From assembly GCF_009208555.1 (NCBI RefSeq), contig NZ_WFLI01000012.1, positions 62,001-126,000 on the forward strand: 64,000 nt of DNA. The letters are read 5' to 3'. This DNA is from Janthinobacterium violaceinigrum. GTDB lineage: Bacteria; Pseudomonadota; Gammaproteobacteria; Burkholderiales; Burkholderiaceae_D. Positions 35,019 to 45,472 of this stretch are shown here, one piece after another; within the stretch, counting starts at the first letter, position 1, and each line of letters opens with the position of its first letter. The notes below the pieces were generated by a model. It saw only the letters and a list, made by a program, of their open reading frames with translations, made no database searches and had not been told where the DNA came from. The position numbers and the translations under genes were made by a program.

Positions 35019-36473
35019 TCAGGCAGCCTGCGCCAGGCGGATGATTTTATGCGGCACCTGCGGCACTGGCTCATCCGTTTCAAAGAAAAACTTGTCGTGG
35101 CCAAAGGCCGGCTTCAAATCGTCGATCCACGTGGCGTCCGCATCGAACTTGGCATAAAACGGCCGGCGCACCCAGTCTGGGTTGCGCGCCTGTAAAAATT
35201 GCAGGGCAAACAGTTTCTCGCCATTCACGGTGACGATGCCATCGATGACGATCTTGCCGGGAAATGCGCTCATGGACGGTCCCCGCACCGTGCGCGACAG
35301 GCCGGACACCATCTGGTAAGCGGCCTGGAAGATTTCGTGCGCCTTCGCCAGGGGCAATTCGAAATAGCTGCGCGGACCCGTGTCCCGTTCGACAAACATG
35401 TAATACGGAATCGCCCCCAGGCGCGTGCCCGTCTGCCACAGCTCGGCCCAGCTTGCCGGGTCTTCATTGATATGGCGGATCAGCGGCCCCTGCATGCGCA
35501 AGGTGGCGCCCGTGGACACGATGCGCTTGACGGCTTGCTGCGCGATGTCCTGGCGCAACTCGACGGCATGACTGTAATGGCCCATCACGGCCAGGTTCTT
35601 GCCCGCCTTGACGATGCGCTCGAACAGGCGCAGCAAATCATCCGCGTCGCGGTCCGACACAAAGCGCTGCGGCCAATACGCCACGGCCTTGGTGCCGATG
35701 CGGATGTTCTGGATGTGTTCCAAACCCGGCGCCAGCAGCGGCTCCAGGTAGGCGGCCAGTTGCCGCGTGTTCATGATCATCGGGTCGCCGCCCGTGATCA
35801 GCACATCCGTCACTTCCCGATGTAATTTCAGGTAGGCAACCAGCTCATGCGACTCGCGCGCATCGAACTTCATGTCGTCCATGCCCACGAACTGGGGCCA
35901 GCGGAAACAGAAAGTGCAATACGCGTGGCAGGTCTGCCCTGCGCTGGGGAAAAACAGCACCGTTTGCGCATATTTGTGCTGCACGCCGCGCACGAACGTA
36001 TCGTTGACTCTGGGCACGTTATGCGTCATCTGGCCGGCCGGATGGGGATTCATGCCCAGGCGGATACCATGCACATAGGCATCGATGGCGGCCTTGTCGC
36101 GCTGCACCAGCACCAGCTCGCGCAAGTGCGCGTACTGCTCGGGCGGCAGCATGTCGCGGTGGGGAAAGACGAGGCGGTAGATGGGATCGTCAGGGATATT
36201 GTTCCAGTCGATCAACTGGTCGAGCACATATTCATTGGTGCGGAATGGCAAGACGTGCGAGACCACTTGCACGGCTTCGCGCTGTTCTTCCGGCAGCCAT
36301 TCCCACTGCCGTGCCTGTTGAATGGTGTGCCGCGTGTACGGCTTGAACTTCGGTGAAAACGGCTCGGGAATGCGTGCGGCCACGGTCGGCTCCTTGCCAA
36401 TAAATAGCGGTAATTTCCATGAAATCAGCCCTATATCGGCCAATTCAGCCTGTTTATACCACTGCCATGCCAA
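35019..36473 (-). CDS. KamA-type radical SAM aminomutase (lysine 2,3-aminomutase family)
   Basis: 484 residues. The radical SAM cluster motif is CHAYCTFC (C182, C186, C189); SAM-binding GGDP follows in LITGGDPMIMN; a C-terminal lysine in FPGKIVIDG is the likely PLP anchor. Family members swap an amino group between carbons 2 and 3 of lysine or related amino acids. The protein is longer at the N-terminus than clostridial KamA. The only usable start giving this N-terminus is a TTG at 36473, since a stop codon lies nine codons upstream and the next ATG is at codon 108. First gene of the KamA, MFS, FAH, CMD run. Confidence 0.85.
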   Translation of the reverse strand: MAWQWYKQAELADIGLISWKLPLFIGKEPTVAARIPEPFSPKFKPYTRHTIQQARQWEWLPEEQREAVQVVSHVLPFRTNEYVLDQLIDWNNIPDDPIYRLVFPHRDMLPPEQYAHLRELVLVQRDKAAIDAYVHGIRLGMNPHPAGQMTHNVPRVNDTFVRGVQHKYAQTVLFFPSAGQTCHAYCTFCFRWPQFVGMDDMKFDARESHELVAYLKLHREVTDVLITGGDPMIMNTRQLAAYLEPLLAPGLEHIQNIRIGTKAVAYWPQRFVSDRDADDLLRLFERIVKAGKNLAVMGHYSHAVELRQDIAQQAVKRIVSTGATLRMQGPLIRHINEDPASWAELWQTGTRLGAIPYYMFVERDTGPRSYFELPLAKAHEIFQAAYQMVSGLSRTVRGPSMSAFPGKIVIDGIVTVNGEKLFALQFLQARNPDWVRRPFYAKFDADATWIDDLKPAFGHDKFFFETDEPVPQVPHKIIRLAQAA

Positions 36474-36663
36474 CCCGGCATGCTGTGAAAGTCATCATAG
36501 TTCTTGCTGCGCGGAACCAAATTGCTACACATCAACAAGCGGTCGATACGTTGCAAGCTACCGACAAGCAACACCTTAGTTTGTGCCATCGCAATTTGAG
36601 GGGGACCTCGGCGACGTAAATTACGGCTTGGCAACACATCCCTCGATATCACAAGGAGCTTTC

Positions 36664-37122
36664 ATGAAACGCTTATTCACGGGTAGCCTGCTGTGCCTGG
36701 CATTTGTGGGCGGCAGCGTCCATGCCGCCGTCGAACCAACGGAAAAAGACGCCATCGCCATGGCGGAACGGGGCGCCGCCTTCATGAAGGCGCATGGCAA
36801 GGAAGAAATGATGAAAAAAATCACGGCGAAAGACCCGGATTTCGTGCAGGGCTCGCTATACGTGGACATGCGCGACATCAAGACGGGCATCGTGCTGGCC
36901 CACCCCATCAACCCTTCCATCGTGGGCAAGGATTTGACGGATGTGCCCGACGCCAATGGCAAGAAATATCGCCGTGAAATCATTGAGCTGGCGCAAAAGC
37001 AGGGCAAGGGCTGGGTCGATTACCAGTACAAGAATCCCACCACCGGCAAGATCGAGCCGAAGACCACCTACATCCTGCGCGTCAACGATGTAGTGCTGGA
37101 AGCGGGGATCTACAAGAAATAG
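36664..37122 (+). CDS. Periplasmic single-Cache-domain protein
   Basis: 152 residues. Signal peptide [21 protein letters not shown], then a single Cache domain with [43 protein letters not shown] and [20 protein letters not shown], the usual sCache pattern. It has no signalling domain of its own. The gene lies 92 bases upstream of a chemoreceptor gene on the same strand, whose periplasmic part is different, so it may act as a ligand-binding partner. CAAGGAGCTTTC precedes the ATG. Confidence 0.88.
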   Translation: MKRLFTGSLLCLAFVGGSVHAAVEPTEKDAIAMAERGAAFMKAHGKEEMMKKITAKDPDFVQGSLYVDMRDIKTGIVLAHPINPSIVGKDLTDVPDANGKKYRREIIELAQKQGKGWVDYQYKNPTTGKIEPKTTYILRVNDVVLEAGIYKK

Positions 37123-37214
37123 TCAGGGGCGGCGCATGCGACTGCAGTGCGCGGCGCCCCCTCGCCTGCCCCTGTGCCGCCTGCCGTTTGAACAGCCATA
37201 GCCGGGAGTCAAGC

Positions 37215-38921
37215 ATGCTCAATCGATTACGCATAGGACCGAAATTATTGCTGGCGCCCGCCCTGGTCTTGCTGCTGCTGATACTCAGCTCGACCGGTGC
37301 CTGGTATGGCATGGTGCGGCAAAATACCTCGCTGGAAAACATGGTGCAGGTACGCATCGCGCATCTGAAGGCGGCATCCGACGTGGCCGGCGACGCCAAG
37401 CATGTGCACGGCAATATGTACCAGTTGCTGTCGTGGACGAATGGCAGCTTCGCCAAGGCCCGCATCGACACATTGGAGCAACAAATCAAGGCGCGCCATG
37501 CGGCCATCGGCACCCAGCTGGCCACCTTGCGCGCCACGGCCACGGGCGCCGAACGCACCCTGGTCGATGCGGCCATCGCGGCCCTGGCCGGCTATCGCAA
37601 GGCCGTGCTGGAAACCATGGAAATGGCGCAGATGGACCAGTCGATCGCCACCAATTCCATGCTCAAGGCGGAAACGCAATTCGGCCAGTTCAATACGCAG
37701 CTGGCGCAACTGTCGGCGCTGGAAACGACTCTCGGCAGCGAGGCCCATGCGACGGCCAGCGCCGAGTTCCGCAGCCTGTGCTGGAGCCTGCTGCTGACGG
37801 TCCTGCTCTCGATCCTCGTCTCCATCGTGGTGACCATGCTGGTGCGGCGCGCCATGCTGGTGGAAATCCGCGGCATCGCCGACGCCGTGCAAGACCTGGC
37901 GGCGGGCAAGCTGATGGCGGGCGCACCCAAGCAGGGCAATGACGAGATCGCGGACGCGTCGCGCGTGCTGGACCAGACCATCGCCAACCTGAACCAGACC
38001 TTGCGCACCATCATGGGCGCCGTGCAATCGATCGACACGGCCTCCCGTGAAATTGCCACCGGCAACCTCGATTTATCGGCGCGCACGGAAATGCAAGCCA
38101 GTTCGCTGGAAGAAACGTCGAGCGCCATGGAAGCGCTGACGCAAGCCGTCAATGACAATGCCGACAACGCCCAGCTGGCCTGCGAGCTGGCGGGGCAAGC
38201 ATCCACCCTGGCCGTGCAAGGGGGCGCGTCGATGCAGCAGGCCGTGACGACGATGGCGACGATACGGGCCAATTCGCGCCAGATCGTGGACATTATCGGC
38301 GTGATCGACGGCATTTCCTTCCAGACCAATATCCTCGCGCTGAATGCGGCGGTGGAGGCGGCACGCGCAGGCGAGCAAGGCCGCGGCTTTGCCGTGGTCG
38401 CTTCCGAAGTGCGCACCCTGGCACAGCGCTCGGCGCAGGCGGCCAAGGAAATCAAGACCCTGATCGCCACCTCGGTCACCACCATCGACGGGGGCAGCGT
38501 GGCCGTGCAGCAAGCGGGCGACAGCATGGGCGCCATCGTGGCCTCGGTACAGCAAGTCAATGAAATCATCCAGCGCGTGAAAGAGGCCAGCGCGGAGCAA
38601 GCCTCGGGCATCACGGAAGTGAATCAGGCCGTCACGCAAATGGATGACGTCACCCAGCAAAATGCAGCCCTGGTGGAACAGGCGGCCGCGGCAGCGGCCA
38701 GTTTGCAGGACCAGGCCGTCAAATTGTCGGCGGCCGTGGCCGTGTTCACCCTGGACGAGCTGCCCGCCGTGCCGGCCGGCCATGCCGAAGACGAGGCATT
38801 CCAGCATCCGGCCAGCCCCGCCAGGGGAGAAGGCAGCGACCGGCGGGCGCTGCACAGCCCGCTGCGCGGCATGCCCGGCCGGCCTGGCGCCAACGATGCA
38901 TCGCGGCGCCGGCGCAGCTAG
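37215..38921 (+). CDS. Methyl-accepting chemotaxis protein
   Basis: 568 residues. First membrane helix about 17-38, a helical periplasmic four-helix-bundle sensor (about 39-190), second helix about 195-217, HAMP, then a signalling domain with the hairpin-tip sequence [25 protein letters not shown]. It ends in a basic tail (DASRRRRS) after about 60 Pro/Arg-rich residues; no NWETF-type pentapeptide for CheR binding is seen. The ATG has GGGAGTCAAGC upstream. Likely works with the Cache protein before it. Confidence 0.93.
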   Translation: MLNRLRIGPKLLLAPALVLLLLILSSTGAWYGMVRQNTSLENMVQVRIAHLKAASDVAGDAKHVHGNMYQLLSWTNGSFAKARIDTLEQQIKARHAAIGTQLATLRATATGAERTLVDAAIAALAGYRKAVLETMEMAQMDQSIATNSMLKAETQFGQFNTQLAQLSALETTLGSEAHATASAEFRSLCWSLLLTVLLSILVSIVVTMLVRRAMLVEIRGIADAVQDLAAGKLMAGAPKQGNDEIADASRVLDQTIANLNQTLRTIMGAVQSIDTASREIATGNLDLSARTEMQASSLEETSSAMEALTQAVNDNADNAQLACELAGQASTLAVQGGASMQQAVTTMATIRANSRQIVDIIGVIDGISFQTNILALNAAVEAARAGEQGRGFAVVASEVRTLAQRSAQAAKEIKTLIATSVTTIDGGSVAVQQAGDSMGAIVASVQQVNEIIQRVKEASAEQASGITEVNQAVTQMDDVTQQNAALVEQAAAAAASLQDQAVKLSAAVAVFTLDELPAVPAGHAEDEAFQHPASPARGEGSDRRALHSPLRGMPGRPGANDASRRRRS

Positions 38922-39496
38922 ACGACGGGTGCCCGCAACGGTTTACTCAGATAGGGCGAGCCGGCCAGCACGAAGCGCCACGGCGTGTCCATCGCCTTGG
39001 AAATGCCGATGCGCGGTCCCGCGTGCACCGTGACCTCTTCCTCGCGGGCCAGCAACTGGAATGGCGGCGCATCCAGTGCCAGCCGGTTGTGCAGATGGCT
39101 GACACCCAGCGCCTGGCACAGCTTGCCTGGCCCCGAGCACAGCAGCCGCTCCCCCTCGACGCCGCGCCGTTCCCGCATGGCATCGAGTCCCTCCACGGGT
39201 TCGATCGCGCGGATCAGCACGCCTGCGCCATGCCCCGCTTCGCGGCACACAAAGTTCAGGCACCAGTGCATGCCGTACGAGCGGTAGACATAGGCGTGCG
39301 CGGGCGGGCCGAACATGACGGCGTTGCGCGGCGTCACGCCCCCATACGTGTGCGAAGCGGGGTCCAGCCGGTCATACGCTTCCGTTTCCACGATACGTCC
39401 GCCCACGCCGTCGACCAGCACGGTCACGCCGATCAGCTGGCGCGCCACGCTGCTGGAATCGTCCGCAAAATCGATGCCTGCCAGGATTTTTTTCAT
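38918..39496 (-). CDS. 3-methyladenine DNA glycosylase (AAG/Mpg family)
   Basis: 192 residues. AAG fold with catalytic glutamate in [17 protein letters not shown], the base-intercalating region [15 protein letters not shown] and [10 protein letters not shown]. Length is normal for bacterial Mpg proteins. It excises alkylated and deaminated purines. Its stop shares CTAG with the chemoreceptor stop on the other strand, so the two genes overlap tail to tail by four bases. The start at 39496 is followed by [10 protein letters not shown]. Confidence 0.92.
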   Translation of the reverse strand: MKKILAGIDFADDSSSVARQLIGVTVLVDGVGGRIVETEAYDRLDPASHTYGGVTPRNAVMFGPPAHAYVYRSYGMHWCLNFVCREAGHGAGVLIRAIEPVEGLDAMRERRGVEGERLLCSGPGKLCQALGVSHLHNRLALDAPPFQLLAREEEVTVHAGPRIGISKAMDTPWRFVLAGSPYLSKPLRAPVV

Positions 39497-39786
39497 CCGG
39501 CAATTGTACTGCCGCGCTTCGCGCCGCACGCCTTGCCCTGCCTTGAAAACAAATAAAACTTGATCTTTTCATCACAGAAACCTTGATGAATAGCGTCGTA
39601 AAATGACGAAAATCGGGGCTGGACCAGGCGAAAACAGGGATTTTTTCCAGAATATATTGCAGAGATGAACTATTGCCATGCATAAACAGCGATAATCGTC
39701 GGGCACTGCGCCAGACGCTCATGAAGCGGGCAGCGGCAGCGCGCAACAGAATAACCACCGGGCACAAAAATGATGATGAAAGCGTG

Positions 39787-40653
39787 ATGATGAGAGCGGC
39801 AGCGCAAAAGCAGCTAGTGCAGGAAGATCCGGTTGACGCCTTGATGCGTTCCATCCGCATCCCGCCGCGTCCCAGCCTGCTGGTCGACCTGCAGCGCGAA
39901 CTGGCCGAAGACGACCCGTCGCCGCGCCGCATCGCGCGCATCATCGCCGACGATGTGGGCATGTCCGGCGCCCTGCTGAAATTGGCCAACTCGCCGTTCT
40001 ATGGCGCCGCGCGCAAGGCCAAGTCCGTCGAGCAAGGCATCAATTTTCTCGGCATCAACCAATGCAGCGCCATGATGACGGGCTTGCTGGCACGCCAGGC
40101 GCTGGAAGCGGAAGGCGTGGAACTGACCAACTTCTGGGATGTGTCGGCCAAGCGCGCGCGCGCGCTGGTATTTACCTCGCGCAAGCTGCGCATCGCCCCG
40201 CCCGACATCGCCCACACCTTCGGCCTGTTCTGCGATATCGGCGTGCCCCTGCTGATGAACCGCTTCCCCGACTACGTCAACACGTACGCGGCGGCAGCCA
40301 ACGATGCGCACAATTGCTTCACCAGCCTGGAAGACGCGCGCCACCAGACCAACCACGCGGCCATCGGCTGCTTGCTGGCGCGCAACTGGGGCCTGTCCTC
40401 CGATGTCTCCTGGGCGATCTTGCACCACCACGACTACTCGGTGCTGGCGGACCCGTCCACGGACGACGCCATCCGCTCGCTCGTCGCCCTGTCGCTGCTG
40501 GCCGAAAAAGGCATTCAGCGCTACCATGGCAACAGTACCTCGCTGGAGTGGGATAAAGGCGGCGAACTTGCCTGCCAGCATCTCGGCCTGTCGCAGGAAG
40601 AAGCGGCCGACCTGCTCGACGAATTGCACGAGATGTTCGATACCGACCATTGA
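39787..40653 (+). CDS. HDOD-domain signalling protein
   Basis: 288 residues from the chosen start. The HDOD domain fills most of it: SIRIPPRPSLLVDLQREL, IARIIADDVGMSGALLKLANSPFYGAARKAKSVEQGINFLG, then the degenerate HD-like ILHHHDYSVL. These domains lack the full phosphohydrolase metal site and usually act as scaffolds in c-di-GMP or motility signalling. The start is uncertain: ATG at 39787 or 39790 has only GAAAG upstream; an ATG at 39721 and a TTG at 39673 are in frame. The gap 39497-39786 shows no other gene. Confidence 0.85.
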   Translation: MMRAAAQKQLVQEDPVDALMRSIRIPPRPSLLVDLQRELAEDDPSPRRIARIIADDVGMSGALLKLANSPFYGAARKAKSVEQGINFLGINQCSAMMTGLLARQALEAEGVELTNFWDVSAKRARALVFTSRKLRIAPPDIAHTFGLFCDIGVPLLMNRFPDYVNTYAAAANDAHNCFTSLEDARHQTNHAAIGCLLARNWGLSSDVSWAILHHHDYSVLADPSTDDAIRSLVALSLLAEKGIQRYHGNSTSLEWDKGGELACQHLGLSQEEAADLLDELHEMFDTDH

Positions 40654-40760
40654 TGTATCGGGCGGCCGCGTCCGCCTGTATGATCTGTCCCGGCGCCTGG
40701 CATGAGCCCTGGCGCCCGTTTCCGTTTGCCTGCCCCGTATTTCTTAACCTGTTGATCGCC

Positions 40761-41969
40761 ATGCCCAAAAATAAGCGCCCTGTCCCCCGTAAATCCGCCA
40801 ACACGCCTGAAGACAAGGATGAATCCGTCACGCGCATGCTGTGCACGATGGCCCTGAACCTGGCGGAGCAGGAAGACAGCGAATCGCAGGGCACGGTGCT
40901 GGCCGAGCAAGCCGTCGAGTTCGGCCGCCTGATCCGCAAGGCCTTGAATCAAAAGAAAGATGAAATCCTGTACGACGCCATCGAGCGCGCCAAATACGAG
41001 GACGTGGGCGCCTACCAATATTTGCGCAGCCATATCGAGGAAGCCGCGTCCATTTCCGTGATCCGCCGCGACAATGCGCCGTCCATGGAAATCAACGCCT
41101 TTGTCGTGCCCCTGCTGGTGCAAAGCACGGGCGGCCTCAAGCAAGCGGACAGCTTCCAGGACCAGGACGCGTTCGAAGCGCTGGTGAAGAGTTTTCAACA
41201 ATCCCAGCTGGAAAGCGCCAAGGCCAAGGTGGTCCTGATGAGCCATGCCTACGACCTCGATGAAATCGACCGCATCACCTACAGCCATCTGCACGAGATG
41301 GTGCGCGATGCCTATTCTTCGATGACGGACAAGAAAATCGTCGCCACGCCGGGCCTGGAAAGCAGCATCGTGGGCTGGAGCGAAACGGCCTTCGGCCCGC
41401 AGGACACGGCCGTCGAACTGCGCTTCCTGCTGGGCTTTGCCCTCAAGCGCGTGGACGATCCGTTTTATGCGGAACCAAAGGACGAAGCGGCGCTCGACGC
41501 GTGGTTCGACGCGCGCATGGCCCGCTACCAGCAGTGGACGACGGAAGTGGGCGAGCTCGTCAAGCGCTGCCTGGCGCCGGCCGGCAACGCCCTGGAAGTG
41601 AGCTTCCTGTACCAGGACCTGTTCCACGGTGGCAAGGAGCAAGGCTTGAACGAGTATGCGATGCTGCAGATGATGTCGGGCATCAACCATGCGCTGGCAG
41701 AAAACAATGTGGCGGCAGCGGATGTCTCGGTGGTCGTCGGTCCTGCCGACGAGCACGGCGAAATGCTGTTGCGCGTCAACGTCACGGCGGCAGGCGGCCA
41801 ACTGCTGCACAGCGCCGACAAGCCGCTGGACCTGGCGGCCGACCTGCAGGACGAAGTCGACGACATCTGCGACGCGCTGGCCACCATCGGCGTGACGCAA
41901 CTGTCCGTGGCGCTGCGCTTCGACGCCCAGGGCCAGCCCGTGGAAGCGCAGGCGTACCGGGCAGCCTGA
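40761..41969 (+). CDS. Conserved betaproteobacterial hypothetical protein (DUF2863-like)
   Basis: 402 residues, no signal peptide or membrane segments. It begins with a basic stretch (MPKNKRPVPRKSAN) and is then acidic and helical, with RAKYEDVGAYQYLRSHIEEAASISV and VVPLLVQSTGGLKQADSF. It resembles proteins I recall being labelled DUF2863 in Burkholderiales; this is recollection, not a search result. Function unknown. It ends one base before the stop of the opposing chemoreceptor gene. Confidence 0.75.
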   Translation: MPKNKRPVPRKSANTPEDKDESVTRMLCTMALNLAEQEDSESQGTVLAEQAVEFGRLIRKALNQKKDEILYDAIERAKYEDVGAYQYLRSHIEEAASISVIRRDNAPSMEINAFVVPLLVQSTGGLKQADSFQDQDAFEALVKSFQQSQLESAKAKVVLMSHAYDLDEIDRITYSHLHEMVRDAYSSMTDKKIVATPGLESSIVGWSETAFGPQDTAVELRFLLGFALKRVDDPFYAEPKDEAALDAWFDARMARYQQWTTEVGELVKRCLAPAGNALEVSFLYQDLFHGGKEQGLNEYAMLQMMSGINHALAENNVAAADVSVVVGPADEHGEMLLRVNVTAAGGQLLHSADKPLDLAADLQDEVDDICDALATIGVTQLSVALRFDAQGQPVEAQAYRAA

Positions 41970-41970
41970 T

Positions 41971-43500
41971 TCACCGTTCCAGCTTGAACAGGCTGACCAG
42001 TTCCGACAGCTGATGCGCCTGTTCCTGCATGGCCTGGGCCGCGGCGGCAGCCTGCTCCACCAGGGCCGCATTTTGCTGGGTCACGTCATCCATGCTGATG
42101 ATGGCCTGGTTGACCTGCGCGATGCCTTCGCTTTGCTCGTGCGTGGCCGTGCTGATGTCCCGCATGAAGGCCGTCACCTTGGCGATACTCTCGACCACGT
42201 GCCGCATCGCGTCGCCCGCCTGCCCGGCCAGTTCGCCGCCCGCCTCCACCTGCGTCACCGAGACGCCGATCAACGCCTTGATTTCCTTCGCCGCGCCGGC
42301 CGCGCGCTGCGCCAGGCTGCGTACCTCGCCCGCCACCACGGCAAAGCCGCGCCCCTGCTCGCCCGCGCGCGCCGCTTCCACGGCCGCATTCAGGGCCAGG
42401 ATATTCGTCTGGAAGGCGATGCCGTCAATGACGCCCGTGATGTCGGCGATCTGGTTTGACGACTGGCGGATGGCGCCCATGGTGTCGACCATGCGCGCCA
42501 CCACGGCGCCGCCCTGGCGCGCCAGATGCGCGGCATCGCCCGCCAGCACGCTGGCTTGCTGCGCATTGCCCGCATTCTGGCTGACGGTGCCCGTCAGTTC
42601 CTCCATCGAGGCCGCCGTCTGCTCGAGCGAGCTGGCTTGCGCCTCCGTACGCGCCGACAGGTCCAGGTTGCCGTTGGCGATTTCCTGCGACGCCGTGGCG
42701 ATGGCCGAGGCGTTGCCGCGGATCTGGCGTACGGTGCCGGCCAGGTCCTGCTGCATGCGCGCGATGCTGTGCAGCAGGCTGGCCTTGTCGCCCGCCCGCA
42801 GCGCCACGGGGGCGGACAGGTCGCGCCCGGCGATGCGCCGCGTGACGTCGCCCGCGTAGGCCGGCTCGCCGCCCAGGGCGCCGAGCACGCTGCGGATCAC
42901 TTGCCAGCCCAGCGCCGACATCACGGCCAGGGCGGCCAGGAAAAACCACAGGAACTGCATGGCCGCTTGCCAGAAGGCGTTCTCGATATCGTCATTGAAA
43001 AAACCCGTGCCTATCCACCAGCCCCAGGGCTTGAAGGCGATGATGCCATTGAGCTTGGCCGCCAGCTGCCCGTCGCGCTTGCTCTTGACGGAGACGAGGC
43101 CGACTTCGCTGCTGGCCAGCGCCTCGACATACGCCTGCGAATCGGGCCGGCCATCCATGGTTTCGCCTTCGGCGACCACGCCGATATTCTTCGGATTCGG
43201 GTGTACCAGGTTCAAGCCGTTCGGCAGGCGCGCCCAGTAATAGCTTTTGCCGTCATTATTAAGCTGGGTCAATGCCTGCCTGGCGGCCGTCTGCGCCTGT
43301 TCGCGCGTCAGGCGGCCAGCCAGTTCTTCCGCGTGGTAGTGGGCGGCCAGGTGTTCGCCCATCTTGAGCATGTTGACGATCTGCGCCTCGCGGTCATGCC
43401 GCATGGCCTGGTACAGATTGCGCAGGCTGTAGGCGCCCAGCAGGGCCATGCCGAGCAGGGCGGCGCCAACCAGCAGAATCAGGCGGTGAGAGACTTTCAT
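41971..43500 (-). CDS. Methyl-accepting chemotaxis protein with Cache sensor domain
   Basis: 509 residues. First membrane helix about 7-27; the periplasmic part carries a single Cache domain ([25 protein letters not shown], then [18 protein letters not shown]); second helix about 175-195; HAMP; signalling domain with the tip [25 protein letters not shown]. Cache receptors of this type often sense small organic acids, but the ligand cannot be read here. ATG at 43500 has AAAGGATACCC upstream. Confidence 0.93.
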   Translation of the reverse strand: MKVSHRLILLVGAALLGMALLGAYSLRNLYQAMRHDREAQIVNMLKMGEHLAAHYHAEELAGRLTREQAQTAARQALTQLNNDGKSYYWARLPNGLNLVHPNPKNIGVVAEGETMDGRPDSQAYVEALASSEVGLVSVKSKRDGQLAAKLNGIIAFKPWGWWIGTGFFNDDIENAFWQAAMQFLWFFLAALAVMSALGWQVIRSVLGALGGEPAYAGDVTRRIAGRDLSAPVALRAGDKASLLHSIARMQQDLAGTVRQIRGNASAIATASQEIANGNLDLSARTEAQASSLEQTAASMEELTGTVSQNAGNAQQASVLAGDAAHLARQGGAVVARMVDTMGAIRQSSNQIADITGVIDGIAFQTNILALNAAVEAARAGEQGRGFAVVAGEVRSLAQRAAGAAKEIKALIGVSVTQVEAGGELAGQAGDAMRHVVESIAKVTAFMRDISTATHEQSEGIAQVNQAIISMDDVTQQNAALVEQAAAAAQAMQEQAHQLSELVSLFKLER

Positions 43501-43619
43501 GGGTATCCTTTGGAGCATTCGCTGTGCATGGCTGCGCGCCATCGGCCACGACAGGCGTGGCTAGCCCTGCCGGCCCGCTGGCAGCGGCCGGTGGACAGGC
43601 GATGGAGCGCGCAGGGACG

Positions 43620-44342
43620 CTAGCGTTTGGGTTTGACGGCGAGATGCGGCATGAAATATTCAGGCCGCAGTTTGCGGGTGATTTCCAGCACCGGCAGCAC
43701 GTGATCGAGATGGCTGCGCATGGCGGCGACGGCATGCTGCGGATCGCCCGAGGCGACCGCTTCCACCACGTCACTGTGCTCGGCCATCACATCGCTCATG
43801 CGTCCTGCCAGGGGCAAGGTCAGCTGGCGATAGCGGTCCATCTGCGTCTTTGCCTGCAGGATCATGGGCCACACGCCCGGATAGCCGGACAGCTCGGCCA
43901 GGGCCGCGTGGAAGTTCTCGTCGGTGCGGTGAAACCCGCGGATATCGTTGCGTTCGATGCACTCGGCCTGGGCCGCCAGGATGGCGCGCAGGCTGGCGAT
44001 GCCTTCCGGCGTCGCCCTTTCCGTGGCCTTTTCGATGATGGCCGTCTCCAGGGCGCAGCGCACCAGCATGGCTTCTTCCAGCGAATCGAGCGGGATGCGC
44101 GCGACAAAAGTGCCCACGCGCGGCAGCACTTCGATCAAGCCTTCCTCCGCCAGGCGCTGCACGGCTTCATGCACGGGCGTGCGGCTGGTGCCCAGTTCAT
44201 CGGCCAGTTCCTTTTCCACGATGCGCGTTCCCGGCAGCATGCTCATGTCAACGATACGCTGGCGCAGCAATCCATACACGCGACGCGCGGCGCTGACACC
44301 GGTTTCGCCATCGGCAGGAGGAAGAGAAGACGTCAGATTCAT
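43620..44342 (-). CDS. GntR-family (FadR/FCD type) regulator of the galacturonate genes
   Basis: 240 residues. N-terminal winged helix (RRVYGLLRQRIVDMSMLPGTRIVEKELADELGTSRTPVHEAVQRL, about 20-65), then an FCD ligand domain with the metal-binding histidine pattern (HRTDENFHAAL, AEHSDVVEAV and MRSHLDHVL). It is the last gene of the uxa/kdg run and probably the ExuR-like repressor of it; FadR-type proteins bind short palindromes like the pair found at 55087-55120. The link to those sites is inference. Confidence 0.88.
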   Translation of the reverse strand: MNLTSSLPPADGETGVSAARRVYGLLRQRIVDMSMLPGTRIVEKELADELGTSRTPVHEAVQRLAEEGLIEVLPRVGTFVARIPLDSLEEAMLVRCALETAIIEKATERATPEGIASLRAILAAQAECIERNDIRGFHRTDENFHAALAELSGYPGVWPMILQAKTQMDRYRQLTLPLAGRMSDVMAEHSDVVEAVASGDPQHAVAAMRSHLDHVLPVLEITRKLRPEYFMPHLAVKPKR

Positions 44343-44412
44343 AGACTTATTGTAGCGAAACGGCAAGGTTAAACAGGAAAAAACAGTGTAATCGATGATA
44401 CAGGGTCTGCGC

Positions 44413-45360
44413 TCATCCGGCAGGCATTTCCGTGCGCGCGATGATGGCGCCGCGCCGGCCGATCACGCAGGCGGCGAGACGGTGTCCCGACGCCGCCGCC
44501 ATGGCTGGCGCTTGCCCTGCCAGCCGCGCCGCCACATAGGCTGCGCCGAACGAGTCGCCGGCCGCCGTGGTGTCCACCACGTTCGCCACCGGCCGGGTCG
44601 CCACCTCTTCCACGACGCCGTGGAAACTGACGATGCAGGGCTGCGCGCCCCGCTTGAGCACGATCTCGGGCACGCCCAGCGCGCCGGTGCGCGCCAGCAC
44701 CTGCGCCACGTCGGCCGGACCATACAAGGCATCTTCGTCATCGAGCGTCAGCAGGGCCAGCGAAGACAGGCTCAATACGCGATGGTAGGCCGAGGCAGCC
44801 GCATCGGCGCTTTCCCACAGGCGCGGACGGTAGTTATTGTCGAAGATGATCTGTCCGCCCTGCGCCTGGCACTGCGCCAGGGTCGCCAGCAGCAGTTCCC
44901 GGTCGGCCGGCGGCAGGATGGCCAGGCTGATGCCGGACAAGTACACGTGGCGCGCGCCGGCCAGCTGCTGCAGGATGGCCGGCGCCTGCGGCCCGCGCAG
45001 CCAGTGGCGCGCGGCCGAATCGCTGCGCCAGTAGTGAAAGCGGCGCTCGCCCTGCGCATCGTTCTCGATCAGGTACATGCCTGGCAGCTTGTCGGCCAGG
45101 CGCTGCACGCAGCGCGTATCGATGCCCTCGTCCTGCCAGCTGGCGCACATGTCGTCGGACAGGCTGTCGCTGCCCAGCGCCGTCACGTACGCCACCGCGT
45201 GCCGGCCCGCGTCAAGCTGGCGCGCCATGTACACGGCCGCGTTCAGGGTATCGCCGCCAAAGCGGTAGGCCATGGCCGGCTTTTGCTCCTGCTGCTGCTC
45301 CGCGCGCTGCAATTCGATCATGCATTCGCCGATGACGAAAACGGTTTGTGGTGCTTGCAT
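44413..45360 (-). CDS. kdgK: 2-keto-3-deoxygluconate kinase
   Basis: 315 residues of the PfkB/ribokinase family: RFGGDTLNAAVYMARQL near residue 35, DNNYRPRLW in the middle and the anion-hole/active-site motif DTTAAGDSFGAA near 270, with the catalytic aspartate. The AAGD form is usual for KdgK. It phosphorylates KDG, the common product of galacturonate breakdown. Start chosen at 45360, where GGGAGGAAACCGCA precedes the ATG. It follows the polygalacturonase gene by 112 bases. Confidence 0.93.
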   Translation of the reverse strand: MQAPQTVFVIGECMIELQRAEQQQEQKPAMAYRFGGDTLNAAVYMARQLDAGRHAVAYVTALGSDSLSDDMCASWQDEGIDTRCVQRLADKLPGMYLIENDAQGERRFHYWRSDSAARHWLRGPQAPAILQQLAGARHVYLSGISLAILPPADRELLLATLAQCQAQGGQIIFDNNYRPRLWESADAAASAYHRVLSLSSLALLTLDDEDALYGPADVAQVLARTGALGVPEIVLKRGAQPCIVSFHGVVEEVATRPVANVVDTTAAGDSFGAAYVAARLAGQAPAMAAASGHRLAACVIGRRGAIIARTEMPAG

Positions 45361-45472
45361 TGCGGTTTCCTCCCGATTTTCCATCGATTCAGAGCGGCGC
45401 CGCGCCGGCATCCCGAAAGATGGCCGGCGCGGCGCGCGCTATTTCCGTGCTACCCAGGCCTGCGTCGCAGGC

